Source of the DNA: Inhella crocodyli
GTDB lineage: Bacteria; Pseudomonadota; Gammaproteobacteria; Burkholderiales; Burkholderiaceae_C
NCBI RefSeq assembly: GCF_004004565.1
Contig: NZ_SACM01000004.1
Span: 336,228 to 400,227, forward strand
Direction of reading: 5' to 3'
Length of the DNA: 64,000 bases
A program made the translations under genes and the position numbers. The notes beneath the pieces are model-generated. The model worked only from the letters and a program-made list of their open reading frames with translations. It had not been told where the DNA came from and made no database searches. Shown here one piece after another: positions 8,108 to 17,959 of the stretch. Every line of letters begins with the position of its first letter. Position 1 is the first letter of the stretch.

Positions 8108-10231
8108 ATGACCTTCCACGCCTTCACCCGTTGGGCCCTGGCCCTCGTGCTCCTGGGCGCCAGCGCCCTGGCCCCCGCGCAGGAGCAATCCGCCCCGGTC
8201 AAGTCCTTGCAAGCCGCGGCCCGCCTGCTGGCGCACGCCCCCGAGGGCGTGGCCCCGGGCAAGACCCTGTGGCTGGGCCTGGAGATCGAGCACGCGCCGC
8301 ACTGGCACACCTACTGGAAGAACCCGGGCGACTCCGGCCTGCCCACCACGCTGAACTGGACCCTGCCCGCGGGCCTGACGGCGGGCGAGATCCAATGGCC
8401 GGCGCCCAAGAAGCTGCCCTTGGGGCCGATGGTGAACTACGGCTTCGAAGGCACCTTGCTGCTGCCCGTGGCCGTGTCCCTGCCGGCCACGCTGCCGGCC
8501 GGGCCGCTGAAGATCGACCTGCAGGCCCAGTGGCTGGTGTGCAAGGACGTGTGCATCCCCGAGGAAGGCCAGTTCTCCATCACCCTGCCCGCGGGCACGC
8601 CCCTGACGGCGCACGCCGCCGCCTTCGCCGCCGCCCAGGCCGCCCAGCCGCTGACCAGCCCGTCCATCAAGGCCGAGGCCCGCGTCAGCGGCGCCACCCT
8701 GGTTGTGCGCGCCGAAGGCCTGCCCGCCGCGTGGCGCGGGCGCGAGGTGGCCTACTTCGCGGCCGACGCCGGTGTCATCGACCATGCGCAGCGCGAGCAG
8801 GCCGAGTGGGCTGGCGAGGTGCTGACGCTGAAGGTGCCCCTGTCGCCCAACCGCAGCGAAAGCCCCACGGCCATGCAGGCGGTGCTGACGCAAGGCCCCG
8901 AGGCCGTGGCCCTGCCGGTGACCCTGGTGGGCGGCTGGGCCGCCGCCAGCAGCGCGCCGGCCGGGCCCGAGGCCCCGCCCGTCGAACCCTGGCAGCCGCC
9001 GGCCCCGAGCACCGGCCTGGGCCTGGCGCTGGTGCTGGCCTTCTTGGGCGGCCTGCTGCTGAACCTGATGCCCTGCGTGTTCCCGGTGCTGTCGCTCAAG
9101 GCCTTCTCGCTGGTGCAAGAAGAAGCCGGCCAGCGCCGCATCGGCGCCATCGCCTACACCGTGGGCGTGGTGCTCAGCTTCGTGGCCTTGGCCGGCCTGC
9201 TGCTGGCGCTGCGCGCCGGCGGCGAGCAAATCGGCTGGGGCTTCCAGCTGCAAACGCCCTGGGTGGTGGCCGCGCTGGCGGCGCTGTTCACGCTCATTGC
9301 GCTGAACCTGTTCGGCGTGTTCGAGGTGGCGCTGGCGCTGCCCGGCCACGTGGCCGGCTGGCGCGCCGAGCGCCCCTGGTTGGACCAGGCCGCCACCGGC
9401 GTGCTGAGCGTGGCCATCGCCTCGCCCTGCACGGCCCCCTTCATGGGTGCAGCCCTGGGTGCGGCACTGGCCCTGCCGGCCTGGCAGGCCTTGGCCGTGT
9501 TTGCCAGCCTGGGCCTGGGCATGGCGGCGCCCTACGCACTGATCGCCTTCGTGCCGGCGCTGGCGCGCCTGCTGCCGCGCCCCGGCGCCTGGATGGCGCG
9601 CGTGCGCACCCTGCTGGCCTTCCCGATGCTGGCCACCGTGCTGTGGCTGGTGTGGGTGCTGGGCGTGCAGACGGGCATCGACGGCGCCGTGGCCCTGCTG
9701 GTGCTGCTGCTGGCCGTGGCCTACGCCGTGTGGGCCTGGACCCAAGGCGGCTGGGGCTGGCGCCTGAGCGGCGCCGTGGTGCTGGGCGCGGCCGGCCTGT
9801 GGGCCGCCCCCTCGTTCCACCAGCCCGACGGCGCCCCGGGGGTGTCCAACGCCGCCCCCAAGGCGCAGGCCGCGGGTTGGCAGTCCTGGAGCCCCGAGGC
9901 CCAGGCCCAAGCCCTGGCCGAGGGCAAGCCGGTGTTCGTCGACTTCACCGCCGCCTGGTGTATCAGCTGCCAGTACAACAAGCGCAACGCCCTGGCCGAC
10001 GCGGCCGTGGTGGCCGACTTCGCCCAACGCGGCGTGGTGCTGATGCGCGCCGACTGGACACTGCGCGACGCCACCATCACCGCCGAACTGCGCCGCCTGG
10101 GCCGCAGCGGCGTGCCGGTGTACGCGCTTTACAAGCCGGGCGCCACCTCGTCCGACCCGCCCGTGCTGCTGCCCGAGATCCTCTCCGCCAGCGGCGTGCG
10201 CGAGGCCCTGGCCGCCACGCTCAACCCCTGA
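8108..10231 (+). CDS. dsbD: DsbD-family thiol:disulfide interchange transporter
   Basis: A 707-residue inner-membrane protein that moves reducing equivalents from cytoplasmic thioredoxin to periplasmic thiol proteins. It has three parts. After a signal peptide (about 1-24) comes a periplasmic domain with a cysteine pair in WLVCKDVCIPEEG. Next is an eight-helix membrane core (about 300-580) with conserved Cys in LMPCVFPVLSLKAFS and IASPCTAPFMGA. The C-terminal thioredoxin domain has the redox motif AAWCISCQYNK. The N-terminal domain is closer to the ScsB-like branch than to classical DsbD-alpha, so copper or thiol stress is an alternative role to cytochrome c maturation. A secreted redoxin gene follows 62 bases downstream and is its plausible client. 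Confidence 0.87.
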   Translation: MTFHAFTRWALALVLLGASALAPAQEQSAPVKSLQAAARLLAHAPEGVAPGKTLWLGLEIEHAPHWHTYWKNPGDSGLPTTLNWTLPAGLTAGEIQWPAPKKLPLGPMVNYGFEGTLLLPVAVSLPATLPAGPLKIDLQAQWLVCKDVCIPEEGQFSITLPAGTPLTAHAAAFAAAQAAQPLTSPSIKAEARVSGATLVVRAEGLPAAWRGREVAYFAADAGVIDHAQREQAEWAGEVLTLKVPLSPNRSESPTAMQAVLTQGPEAVALPVTLVGGWAAASSAPAGPEAPPVEPWQPPAPSTGLGLALVLAFLGGLLLNLMPCVFPVLSLKAFSLVQEEAGQRRIGAIAYTVGVVLSFVALAGLLLALRAGGEQIGWGFQLQTPWVVAALAALFTLIALNLFGVFEVALALPGHVAGWRAERPWLDQAATGVLSVAIASPCTAPFMGAALGAALALPAWQALAVFASLGLGMAAPYALIAFVPALARLLPRPGAWMARVRTLLAFPMLATVLWLVWVLGVQTGIDGAVALLVLLLAVAYAVWAWTQGGWGWRLSGAVVLGAAGLWAAPSFHQPDGAPGVSNAAPKAQAAGWQSWSPEAQAQALAEGKPVFVDFTAAWCISCQYNKRNALADAAVVADFAQRGVVLMRADWTLRDATITAELRRLGRSGVPVYALYKPGATSSDPPVLLPEILSASGVREALAATLNP

Positions 10232-10246
10232 TCCCACAGGGTTGAG
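10220..10246 (+). terminator. hairpin at the 3' end of dsbD
   Basis: An 8-bp perfect stem, CTCAACCC (10220-10227) with GGGTTGAG (10239-10246), encloses an 11-base loop containing the dsbD stop codon. There is no strong T-tract, so it may attenuate rather than fully stop transcription into the redoxin gene. Confidence 0.35.
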
Positions 10247-10293
10247 GACTTGCTGCTTTGATTCGGCCCCCGCGTCATCTTCCGGAGTTGCCC

Positions 10294-10908
10294 ATGACCC
10301 CTGTGTTCCTTCGCCGCACCCTCCTTGCCGCCGCCGCCCTGTGCGCCGCCGGCGCCGTGCACGCCCAGGCCGTGATTGGCCAAGCCGCCCCCGCCTTGCA
10401 GGCCGTGGACGTCAGCGGCAAGGCCGTGAACCTGGCCGACTACAAAGGCAAGACCGTGGTGCTGGAGTGGGTCAACCCCGGCTGCCCCTTCGTGAAGAAG
10501 CACTACGGCAGCGGCAACATGCAGGCCACGCAAAAAGCCGCCGCCGGCCAGGGCGTGGTGTGGCTGACCGTGAGCAGCACGGCGCCCAGCCACAAGGACT
10601 ACCAAAAGCCCGCCGAGTTGGCTGCCTGGATGGCCGAGCAAAAAGCCGCCAGCACCCTGGTGATGGACGACAGCGGCGCCGTGGGCAAGGCCTGGGGCGC
10701 CAAGACCACGCCGCACCTGTTCATCGTGAACCCCGCCGGCCAGGTGGTCTACAACGGCGCCATCGACAGCAAGCCCAGCGCCAACCCGGCCGACATCCCC
10801 GGCGCCACCAACTACGTGACGGCGGCCCTGGGCGAGCTCAAGGCCGGCCAGCCCATCGCCAAGGCCAGCACCCAGCCCTACGGCTGCAGCATCAAGTACG
10901 CGAGCTGA
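10294..10908 (+). CDS. periplasmic single-cysteine thioredoxin-fold redoxin
   Basis: A 204-residue redoxin (AhpC/TSA-type thioredoxin fold). ATG 10294 follows GGAG at good spacing and gives a clean signal peptide ending AVHAQA. An in-frame start 36 bases upstream would spoil the signal sequence. The redox site is NPGCPFVKKHYG: a lone Cys before Pro instead of CxxC, the pattern of a widespread proteobacterial subgroup. The thioredoxin cis-Pro loop is present in KTTPHLFIV. A second Cys occurs only near the C-terminus (PYGCSIKY) and could act as a resolving residue. Being directly downstream of dsbD, it is probably reduced by DsbD and may act as a peroxidase or thiol reductase in the periplasm. 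Confidence 0.82.
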   Translation: MTPVFLRRTLLAAAALCAAGAVHAQAVIGQAAPALQAVDVSGKAVNLADYKGKTVVLEWVNPGCPFVKKHYGSGNMQATQKAAAGQGVVWLTVSSTAPSHKDYQKPAELAAWMAEQKAASTLVMDDSGAVGKAWGAKTTPHLFIVNPAGQVVYNGAIDSKPSANPADIPGATNYVTAALGELKAGQPIAKASTQPYGCSIKYAS

Positions 10909-11722
10909 GCGTGCTCGGGGCGGCGGTGCGGCCCGTGCGGCCGGCACGCCGCACCGCCACCAGCACCGGCCAGGCCGCCCCGGCCGCGGCCAAGTGCTTG
11001 AGGGTGTGGCCGCTGACCCACTCGCCGGTGGCGGCGAACACGGCGGCATCGGCCCCTTCCAGCACCTTGGCCAGCGCGTACCAGGCCACCACCGCGCCCA
11101 GGCGCACGCCCAAGCCGCCGGCGGGACGTCCGAGTGCCAGCACGAGCACCCACAGCACCCCGCCGCCCTGCACCACGAACCAGGGCAGCACGTTGCCGTT
11201 CAGCGCGGGCAGCGCGGCGGCCAGCAAGGCCAGGGGCAGGCTGGCGCGCAGCATCCAGACCGCGCCCGCGGGGCTCAAGCGGTCGGCGGTGGCGACGGTC
11301 AGCAAGCCGGCAAAGGCCACGGCCATGCCCGCCCGGTCCAGGGCCAAGGCCGCTCCGGTGGGGGCCCAGTGGTAGACGCTGGAGCCCACCGCGGTCAGCA
11401 GCAGGCCGGCGAAGAACACGCCCAGCCCCGCGCGCAGCGCCGGTGCCAGCGGCGGCAGGCGACGCAGGGCCACGAAGCCCAGCAGGCCGGGCAGCAGGAA
11501 CACGGCGTTGCTCACCGTGTCCCAGGTGTTGGGGATGCCGAAGAAGCAGCGGGCGTCGACGAAAGGGTGGCCGTGGGCGTGCAGCTGCGCGTGGCCGTGC
11601 TCGTTCAAGTGGGCCAACCAGCGGGCCGTAAGAACATCGCCGAACCAGAACGCCAGCAGGGCCAGCAGGAGCCAGAGGCCGGCCATCAGCGGCCAACCGA
11701 AGGAACGAGAAGAGGGGGTCAT
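10892..11722 (-). CDS. alkaline-ceramidase-like integral membrane protein
   Basis: A 276-residue membrane protein with about seven hydrophobic helices. It resembles the alkaline ceramidase/CREST hydrolase superfamily, with Ser/His/Asp groups in the positions expected for a zinc-dependent amidase: GSSVYHWAPTG near residue 115, LALDRAG shortly after, and SGHTLKHLAAA near the C-terminus. Bacterial members are usually uncharacterised. The open frame runs upstream through arginine-rich sequence, so I took the ATG at 11722, after which hydrophobic residues begin at once. The 3' end overlaps the redoxin gene by 17 bases, tail to tail. The superfamily assignment is moderately sure; the lipid substrate is unknown. 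Confidence 0.65.
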   Translation of the reverse strand: MTPSSRSFGWPLMAGLWLLLALLAFWFGDVLTARWLAHLNEHGHAQLHAHGHPFVDARCFFGIPNTWDTVSNAVFLLPGLLGFVALRRLPPLAPALRAGLGVFFAGLLLTAVGSSVYHWAPTGAALALDRAGMAVAFAGLLTVATADRLSPAGAVWMLRASLPLALLAAALPALNGNVLPWFVVQGGGVLWVLVLALGRPAGGLGVRLGAVVAWYALAKVLEGADAAVFAATGEWVSGHTLKHLAAAGAAWPVLVAVRRAGRTGRTAAPSTLSSRT

Positions 11723-11864
11723 GGCGCGGTGCAAAGGGCGTTGAGGCCGCGCATGATTGGTGGCGTCTCCCACTGCGGCAAGCTTTGAAGCCGCGGGCGC
11801 AAGGCGCGGTACCGCCGGCATCTGACGCCGCCACCCGAGCCCATCCGGTGGTGCAATGCGGGCC

Positions 11865-12848
11865 ATGCTGAACCGCCGCACCCTCCTCGCCACCGGGGCC
11901 CTGGCCGCCCCCGCCTTCATCCGCGCCCAGGGCCTCAGCGCACCGCAGAAGGTCGTCTTCGCCACCAATTGGAAGGCCCAGGCCGCGCACGGCGGCTTCT
12001 ACCAGGCGCTGGTCGATGGCACGTACGCCAAGGCCGGGCTGGCGGTCGAGATCCGCCAGGGCGGTCCGCAGGTCAACAACCGGCCGCTGCTGCCCGCGGG
12101 CAAGGTCGATTTCTTGATGACGGGCAACCTGCTGCACGCCTTCGACCACGCCAAGATGGGCGTGCCCACGCTCTGCGTCGCGGCGGTGTTCCAGAAGGAC
12201 CCGCAGGCGCTCATCGCGCACCCGGGCCAAGGCTTCGAGCAGTTCGCGGCCCTGGCCAAGGCGCCGCGCGCCTGGATCGCCAAGGACCTGCAGTTCACCA
12301 CCTGGCAGTGGCTCAAGCAGGCGCACGGCTTTCGGGACGAAGCGCTGCGCCCCTACAACTACACGCTCGGCCCCTTCCTGGCCGAGAAGCGCAGCATCCA
12401 GCAGGCCTACTCGGTGGCCGAGCCGATCTACGTGAAGGAGCAAGGCGGCTTCGACCCCGTGGTGCACCTCATCGCCGACCACGGCTGGCGCAGCTACAGC
12501 ACCTTGATCGACGCGCGCGCCGACACCGTGGCCAAGCAGCCCGACCTGGTGAAGCGCTTCGTCGACGCCAGCATCGCCGGCTGGAAGGCCTACGTCAGCG
12601 GCAGCGTGGCCCAGCGCGCCGCGGCCGACGCGCGCATGCGCCAAGACAACCCCGAAATGAAGCAGGCCGAGCTGCTGGCCAGCCACGCGCTGATGGTCGG
12701 CCAAGGCCTGGTGGGCGACGTGGCCACCCTGGGCCGCCTGCGCCTGGCCCAGGTGGACGGCTTCTTGCAGGACATGGTCAAGGCCGGCCTGTACAAGCCG
12801 GGCGAGGTGAAGCTGGCCCAGGTGGCGAGTGAGCGCTTCACCGGCTGA
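11865..12848 (+). CDS. ABC transporter substrate-binding protein, NMT1/THI5-like
   Basis: A 327-residue periplasmic binding protein of the SsuA/TauA/ThiY (NMT1/THI5-like) class. It begins MLNRRTLLATGALAAPAF, a twin-arginine-like signal with little polar region after the RR. The core starts VVFATNWKAQAAHGGFYQAL, typical of this class where the ligand-binding loop follows the first strand. Ligands in the class include thiamine pyrimidines, sulfonates and nitrate; none can be assigned here. No permease or ATPase genes are adjacent, so it must work with a transporter encoded elsewhere. ATG 11865 was preferred over 11856. It is convergent with the chemoreceptor gene, 12 bases apart. Confidence 0.8.
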   Translation: MLNRRTLLATGALAAPAFIRAQGLSAPQKVVFATNWKAQAAHGGFYQALVDGTYAKAGLAVEIRQGGPQVNNRPLLPAGKVDFLMTGNLLHAFDHAKMGVPTLCVAAVFQKDPQALIAHPGQGFEQFAALAKAPRAWIAKDLQFTTWQWLKQAHGFRDEALRPYNYTLGPFLAEKRSIQQAYSVAEPIYVKEQGGFDPVVHLIADHGWRSYSTLIDARADTVAKQPDLVKRFVDASIAGWKAYVSGSVAQRAAADARMRQDNPEMKQAELLASHALMVGQGLVGDVATLGRLRLAQVDGFLQDMVKAGLYKPGEVKLAQVASERFTG

Positions 12849-12860
12849 CGCCAGGCCGCT

Positions 12861-14807
12861 TCAGCGCTGGCGAGGCGGAGAATTGTCGCTGAGCACAAAG
12901 TGGGCGACCGACGCTTGAAGCCGTTGTGACAGCTGGGCCAGCACCTCGGTGCTGGACGCGGACTGTTCCGCCACCGCGGCGTTTTGTTGCGTCAGCGTTT
13001 CCAGCGCGGCCACCGCCTCGTTGACGGCGCGGATCTCGTGGCTCTGGCGGCCGGCCGCGGCGCTGATGTCTTGGATCACCGCGTTCACGTTCGCCACGGC
13101 GCTTTGGATGCTTTGCATGGTGTGGCCCGCAGCGTGCACGCGCTCAAGGCCCTCTTCGATGCGCTCGGTGCTCACGGCGATCAGGCCCTTGATCTCGCGG
13201 GCCGCGGTGGCCGATCGCTGGGCGAGCGTGCGCACCTCGCTGGCCACCACCGCGAAGCCTCGGCCCTGTTCGCCCGCGCGGGCCGCCTCCACGGCGGCGT
13301 TCAGGGCCAAGATGTTGGTTTGGAAGGCGATGCCATCGATCACGCCGATGATGTCCACGATGCGCTGGCTCGCCGTGTGGATGGCGTCCATGGCGCTCAC
13401 GGCCTGGCCCACGGTGTTGCCTCCTTGAGCGGCCACCGCCGCGGCGTCGTTGGCCAGCTGCCGGGCCTGCTGCGCGTTGTCCGCGGTGACCACCACGTCG
13501 GCCGACAGGGTCTGCACGGTGGACGCGGTTTGCTGCAAGCGGGCGGCGGCTTGCTCGGTTCGCGCGCTCAGTTCCTGGTTCTCTTGGCGGATCTCGTCGC
13601 TGGCACTGTTGACCTCTTGGGTGGCTTGCTGAAAGCCCAGGAGCAAGGCGCTCCATTCGTGGCGCATGGCCTCCAGCGCTTGGCTCAACTGCCCCAGTTC
13701 GTTGCGGGTGTCGGCCTGGAAAGGCTGGCTCAGGTCTCCCCCGGCCATGGATGTGCTGCGTTGGGCCAGCGTCTGGATGGGCTTGAGGATGGCCTGGACC
13801 ACCGCCCACAGGCGCCAGGCCAAGAAACCCAACAAGGCCAGCAACACGGCGCTGAGGGCGTAGACAAAGGTCGCCAGCTCCTGGGCCCGGGCTTGCAGCG
13901 CGTGGGCCACGTGCCGCGACAACGTCTGGGTGAGCTGCGTTTGGGCCTGCAGCGCCGATTGCAGGGCTTTGGCGTAGTCGGCCGCAGGCTTGTCAAAGTC
14001 GGGCGAGAAGCCAAGGAAGGTCTGGTCGACCAAGGCGATGCTTTGCGCCACGCCCTCTTTGGCCGCGGTCACGCGCCTTTGCAAGTCCTCGTCCAGCACC
14101 ACCCCGGCGCGCTCGTGGGCCAGGTCCAGGTTCTGCTGGAAGAAGCGAGCGCGGTCCTCCAACCGCGCCTTGACGGCCGCGAGTTGGTTCAAGTCCAGCG
14201 GGCTGGCGCCCTTTTGCCGCAGCACGTTGAAGCCCAGGTCGTGCAGCTGCGCCAGCTGGTCGACCACGGTCTTGCCCTCTTGGAAGCCGGCCACGATCAA
14301 GAAGTAGTTGCCGGGCTCGGGGTCCAGCAACAGGCCGGAGGCCGCCAGCACGTGCGCGCTGAGGTCGTCCAACTGCCGCAGCAAGGCACCGTGGCGGTCG
14401 AAGGCCTCTCGTCCTGCCATCCTGTCTTGGGCCACCTCCGCGGCCAGCACCGCGAAGGCCTTCTGCGCGTCGGTCCATCGAGCGCGCAGGCCTTCGGCCT
14501 CCGGCAGCACGGCCTCCACGGCCTTCAAGGCCGCATTGACCTTGGCCTGCGCCGCTTGCCGAGGGGCGGCGGCATCGGCCTGGCCGCTGAGTTGGAGAAA
14601 GCTGTGCAGGCGGTGCTCTTGGACGGCAGCGATGGCGTCCAGCAGGGACAGGGCGGCGGGCGTGCCTTGGAACTCCTGGTGCACGAAGCGCTGCTCAGCC
14701 AACACGCGCTGCATCAAGGCGCCGGTCGGCAGCGCCACGGCCAAGACCACCAGCAAAGACAACCAACTGAAGCGGACGACCAGGGACTGGTCCTTCATGG
14801 AGAACAT
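12861..14807 (-). CDS. methyl-accepting chemotaxis protein
   Basis: A 648-residue chemoreceptor. Transmembrane helix 1 is at about residues 12-32, a mostly helical periplasmic sensor lies at about 33-315, transmembrane helix 2 is at about 317-338, then HAMP and a long coiled-coil signalling domain. The hairpin tip is the conserved [20 protein letters not shown] followed by [18 protein letters not shown]. It passes ligand signals to CheA/CheW, which are not encoded here. The start at 14807 has GGAG six bases upstream; ATG 14798 is an alternative. No CheB/CheR-tethering pentapeptide is visible at the C-terminus (PPRQR). The ligand is unknown. Its location beside three c-di-GMP enzymes suggests a motility/biofilm region. 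Confidence 0.92.
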   Translation of the reverse strand: MFSMKDQSLVVRFSWLSLLVVLAVALPTGALMQRVLAEQRFVHQEFQGTPAALSLLDAIAAVQEHRLHSFLQLSGQADAAAPRQAAQAKVNAALKAVEAVLPEAEGLRARWTDAQKAFAVLAAEVAQDRMAGREAFDRHGALLRQLDDLSAHVLAASGLLLDPEPGNYFLIVAGFQEGKTVVDQLAQLHDLGFNVLRQKGASPLDLNQLAAVKARLEDRARFFQQNLDLAHERAGVVLDEDLQRRVTAAKEGVAQSIALVDQTFLGFSPDFDKPAADYAKALQSALQAQTQLTQTLSRHVAHALQARAQELATFVYALSAVLLALLGFLAWRLWAVVQAILKPIQTLAQRSTSMAGGDLSQPFQADTRNELGQLSQALEAMRHEWSALLLGFQQATQEVNSASDEIRQENQELSARTEQAAARLQQTASTVQTLSADVVVTADNAQQARQLANDAAAVAAQGGNTVGQAVSAMDAIHTASQRIVDIIGVIDGIAFQTNILALNAAVEAARAGEQGRGFAVVASEVRTLAQRSATAAREIKGLIAVSTERIEEGLERVHAAGHTMQSIQSAVANVNAVIQDISAAAGRQSHEIRAVNEAVAALETLTQQNAAVAEQSASSTEVLAQLSQRLQASVAHFVLSDNSPPRQR

Positions 14808-15004
14808 CGTGGGCTCCGAGGGATCGCGCCAAGCGCGCCCTGGATGGTCCGGATGCTTGGTGACGAATCCGTGACGCTGGGCCTGGCCCTTCAGAAAAAT
14901 GGGGGAGGGGTCTCCACCGCCGTGACACCCAGGCTTGAGCTAGCGCAAGGCCCACCGGCGCGGCTGGGCGGAGCATTCGAGGTGTCCGCTCTTTGAGCTC
15001 CCTC

Positions 15005-17482
15005 ATGCCTGCCGCCCCCGCCGCCCCACCTCCCGATTTCTTCCGCACCCTGGTGCGGACCTTGCCGGACCTTGTGTGGATCAAGGACCCGGAGGGCGTG
15101 TACCTGGCCTGCAACCCGCGCTTCGAGGCCCTGTACGGCGTGCCCGAAGACCAGATCGTGGGCAAGACCGACCGGGATTTCGTGGCGCCCGAGCTGGCGG
15201 CCTTCTTTCGCGACCACGACCTCAAGGCCATCCTGGCTGGCCGCACGCAGCAAAACGAAGAGGTGCTGCGCTTTGCCAGCGACGGCCACACCGAGCACGT
15301 CCAGACCCTGAAGACGCCGCTGCGCGACGCCGCAGGGCGCCTGATCGGCGTGCTGGGCGTGGCCCGCGACATCACCAGTGCGGTGGCCCTGCGCGAATCG
15401 CTCCAGCGGACGATCGACCGCCTTCGCGATGCCGAGCGCATCGCCCAGCAGGGCACGTGGTGGGTGGACCTGGCGACCGATCGATTGGAGTGGTCGGAGC
15501 AGGTGCACGCCATCTTCGAGACCGACCCTGCGACCCACCAGCCCAGCCTGGAAGACTTCTTTCGACGGGTGCACCGCGACGACCGCGACATCGTGGACCT
15601 GGCCTTTCGCGAGGCCGTGGAACGCTGCCAGGTCTACCGCGTGCAGCACCGCATCGTGTTTCCGGACGGCCGCGTCAAGCACGTGCTGGAGCACGCCGAG
15701 CCGCGCCGCGATGCGCAGGGCCAACTGCGCAGTGTCATGGGCACGGTGCAGGACGTCACCCAGCGGGTGCTGGACGAGCAGGCCCTGAACGAGCGGCGGG
15801 CCTTGTTCTCGGCGGTGGTCAGCCAGTCGACCGACAGCGTGGCCATCATCGAGCCCAAGACCGCGCGCTTCGTGGAGTTCAACGACGCCGCGGCCAAGGC
15901 CCTGGGCTACACCCGCGACGAGTTCGCCCAGCTCACGGTGGGGGACATCGACCCCCTCTACAACGATGCCGCGATCCAAGCCACGTTCGAAACCATGCAC
16001 GGGCCCGAGCCCGTGCGCTTCGAGTCGCAGCACCGCCGCAAAGACGGCGAGTTGCGGGACGTGAGCATCACCGGGCACGGCATCGAGGTGAACGGCCGGC
16101 GTTACGTGGTCTCCATCTGGCGCGACATCACCGACGCGCAGCGTGCCGAGATCGAAATCCACCGCCTGTCGTACTACGACGGGCTGACGGGCCTGCCCAA
16201 CCGCCACCTGCTCAGCGACCGCGTGGAGCGCGCCATCCGCCAGGCCCGGCCCGACGAGCCCGCCGCGCTGCTGATCGTCAACCTCGACCGCTTCCACGCC
16301 ATCAACGACGCCCTGGGGCGCCCCGTGGGCGACGAGGTGCTGCGCGAGGTGGCGCGGCGCCTGAAGCGCCTGCAGCCCACGATCGACTCGGTCATGCACC
16401 TGGGCGCCGACGAGTTCGTGCTCTTGCTGCCGCCGGCGCGCGACCGCTCGGCTGCCGACACCAGCGCCGACGCCCTGCGCGCGGCCCACGCCGCGCTCAA
16501 GGCCCTGCAGCCGGCCTTCCAGGTGGGCGAGCACTGCATGGAGCTGCGCGTCAGCGTCGGGGTCACCCTGCTCGCGCAGTCGCCGAACGACAACTTCAGC
16601 GACGCGATGCGCCGGGCCGACACCGCCTTGCACCGCGCCAAGCGGGCCAGCGTGCAGCGCGTGTCCTTCTTCGACGAAAGCATGGGCGAGGCGGCGCGCC
16701 ACCAGTTCACGCTGGAGCAGGCCTTGCGCGAGGCCGTTCCGGGTGGGCAGTTGCGCCTGTACCTGCAGCCGCAGGTGGACGTGCGCGGCCGCCAAGTGGC
16801 GGCCGAGGCCCTGGTGCGCTGGCAGCACCCCGAGCGGGGCCTGGTGCCGCCCGGCGACTTCATCCCGGTGGCCGAAGACAGCGGCCTGATCGTGGCCCTG
16901 GACCGCTGGATGCTGGACGCCGTGGCGCGCCTGACCCGCCAGTTGCGCGAGGCCGGGCACCCTCTGCGCATTGCCGTCAACATCAGCCCGCGGCACTTCC
17001 ACTCGCCCGACTTCGTCAGCTGGGTGCAGGCCTGCTTGCTGCGCCACCGCGCCTTGCCCGACGACCTGATGCTCGAGGTCACCGAGGGCCTGGTGATCGA
17101 GAACCTGGACGAGGTGGTGCTGAAGATGCGCTCGCTCAGCGAGGTGGGCGTGAGCTTCTCGATGGACGACTTCGGCACCGGCTACTCCTCGCTGGCGCAC
17201 CTCAAGCGCCTGCCCATCCACGAGCTCAAGATCGACCGCAGCTTCGTGCACGACGCGACCGACGACGCCGACAGCGTGGCCCTGATCAGCACCATCCTGG
17301 CCGTGGCCCATCACATGAACTTGGAAGTGGTGGCCGAGGGCATCGAGAACGCGCAGCAGGTCGCGCTGTTCGCGGGTTTGGCCCCGCAGGTGCGCCTGCA
17401 GGGCTACCACTTCAGCAAGCCCCTGCCCGAGGCCGATTGGCGGGCGCTCTACGCCCCGGCGGCGCCCGCGGCGTCGGCCTGA
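15005..17482 (+). CDS. PAS-PAS-PAS-GGDEF-EAL cyclic-di-GMP protein
   Basis: A cytoplasmic signalling protein of about 825 residues with no membrane segment. PAS domains lie at about residues 10-125 (LPDLVWIKDPEGVYLACNP), 140-255 (PAS_3-like, RVHRDDRDIVDLAF) and 265-385 (SVAIIEPKTARFVEFNDAAA), followed by GGDEF (about 390-550) and EAL (about 565-815). The GGDEF motif reads GADEF, so cyclase activity may be reduced. The EAL part keeps EALVRWQHPERG, DDFGTGYSSL and LKIDRSFV, as expected of an active c-di-GMP phosphodiesterase. The GADEF domain may then be regulatory. ATG 15005 was chosen, although TTG 14993 has an upstream GAGG. The next gene starts 80 bases downstream. Confidence 0.9.
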   Translation: MPAAPAAPPPDFFRTLVRTLPDLVWIKDPEGVYLACNPRFEALYGVPEDQIVGKTDRDFVAPELAAFFRDHDLKAILAGRTQQNEEVLRFASDGHTEHVQTLKTPLRDAAGRLIGVLGVARDITSAVALRESLQRTIDRLRDAERIAQQGTWWVDLATDRLEWSEQVHAIFETDPATHQPSLEDFFRRVHRDDRDIVDLAFREAVERCQVYRVQHRIVFPDGRVKHVLEHAEPRRDAQGQLRSVMGTVQDVTQRVLDEQALNERRALFSAVVSQSTDSVAIIEPKTARFVEFNDAAAKALGYTRDEFAQLTVGDIDPLYNDAAIQATFETMHGPEPVRFESQHRRKDGELRDVSITGHGIEVNGRRYVVSIWRDITDAQRAEIEIHRLSYYDGLTGLPNRHLLSDRVERAIRQARPDEPAALLIVNLDRFHAINDALGRPVGDEVLREVARRLKRLQPTIDSVMHLGADEFVLLLPPARDRSAADTSADALRAAHAALKALQPAFQVGEHCMELRVSVGVTLLAQSPNDNFSDAMRRADTALHRAKRASVQRVSFFDESMGEAARHQFTLEQALREAVPGGQLRLYLQPQVDVRGRQVAAEALVRWQHPERGLVPPGDFIPVAEDSGLIVALDRWMLDAVARLTRQLREAGHPLRIAVNISPRHFHSPDFVSWVQACLLRHRALPDDLMLEVTEGLVIENLDEVVLKMRSLSEVGVSFSMDDFGTGYSSLAHLKRLPIHELKIDRSFVHDATDDADSVALISTILAVAHHMNLEVVAEGIENAQQVALFAGLAPQVRLQGYHFSKPLPEADWRALYAPAAPAASA

Positions 17483-17562
17483 GCACCGGCCTTGCGCCGC
17501 GTCAAAGCGCCGGCGCGCCGCGCGGCGCACCATGAACGCACCCCATCACTTCGGAGCGTTTC

Positions 17563-17943
17563 ATGTCTTTGTTCCACGCCGTGCTTTGGTTGGACCACCA
17601 CGAGGCCAAGGTGCTGCAGTTCGACGCCGAACACGTGCAGGCCGAGCGCGTCAAATCCCACAGCCACCACACCAAGCAGCGCGGCAGCGCGGTGCGCACC
17701 GAGCACGAGTTCTACGCCGACGTGTGCGACGCATTGGCCGGCATCGCCGAGGTGCTGGTGACCGGCTCGCGCACCGCACAGTCCGACTTCAAGCACTACG
17801 TGGAGAAGCACCGCGCCGCGCTGGCCCCGCAGATCGTGGGCTACGAGACGGTGGACCACCCCAGCGACAAGCAGCTGGTGGCCATGGCGCGGCAGTACTT
17901 CCTGAAGCACGACCGCATGGCCGGCGTGCCCACGCCGACCTGA
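17563..17943 (+). CDS. translational machinery-like protein (eRF1 domain 3-like)
   Basis: A small cytoplasmic protein of 126 residues of a type often named 'translational machinery protein' in proteobacteria. It resembles the third domain of eRF1/Pelota, a ribonuclease-inactive L7Ae-like fold. The segments FHAVLWLDHHEAKVLQFD and VLVTGSRTAQSDFKHYVEKH correspond to the first strands and the ligand-type loop. It may bind RNA or ribosomes, but the bacterial role is not established. ATG 17563 follows a short purine-rich stretch. It is probably expressed with the upstream c-di-GMP gene or alone, and is convergent with the next EAL gene, 16 bases away. Confidence 0.6.
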   Translation: MSLFHAVLWLDHHEAKVLQFDAEHVQAERVKSHSHHTKQRGSAVRTEHEFYADVCDALAGIAEVLVTGSRTAQSDFKHYVEKHRAALAPQIVGYETVDHPSDKQLVAMARQYFLKHDRMAGVPTPT

Positions 17944-17959
17944 GGGTCGCTGGCCGGGC

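Noticed and set aside
11865..12848. A complete ABC importer locus around the binding protein
   Set aside because: The neighbours are a ceramidase-like protein and a chemoreceptor; no permease or ATPase gene is present.
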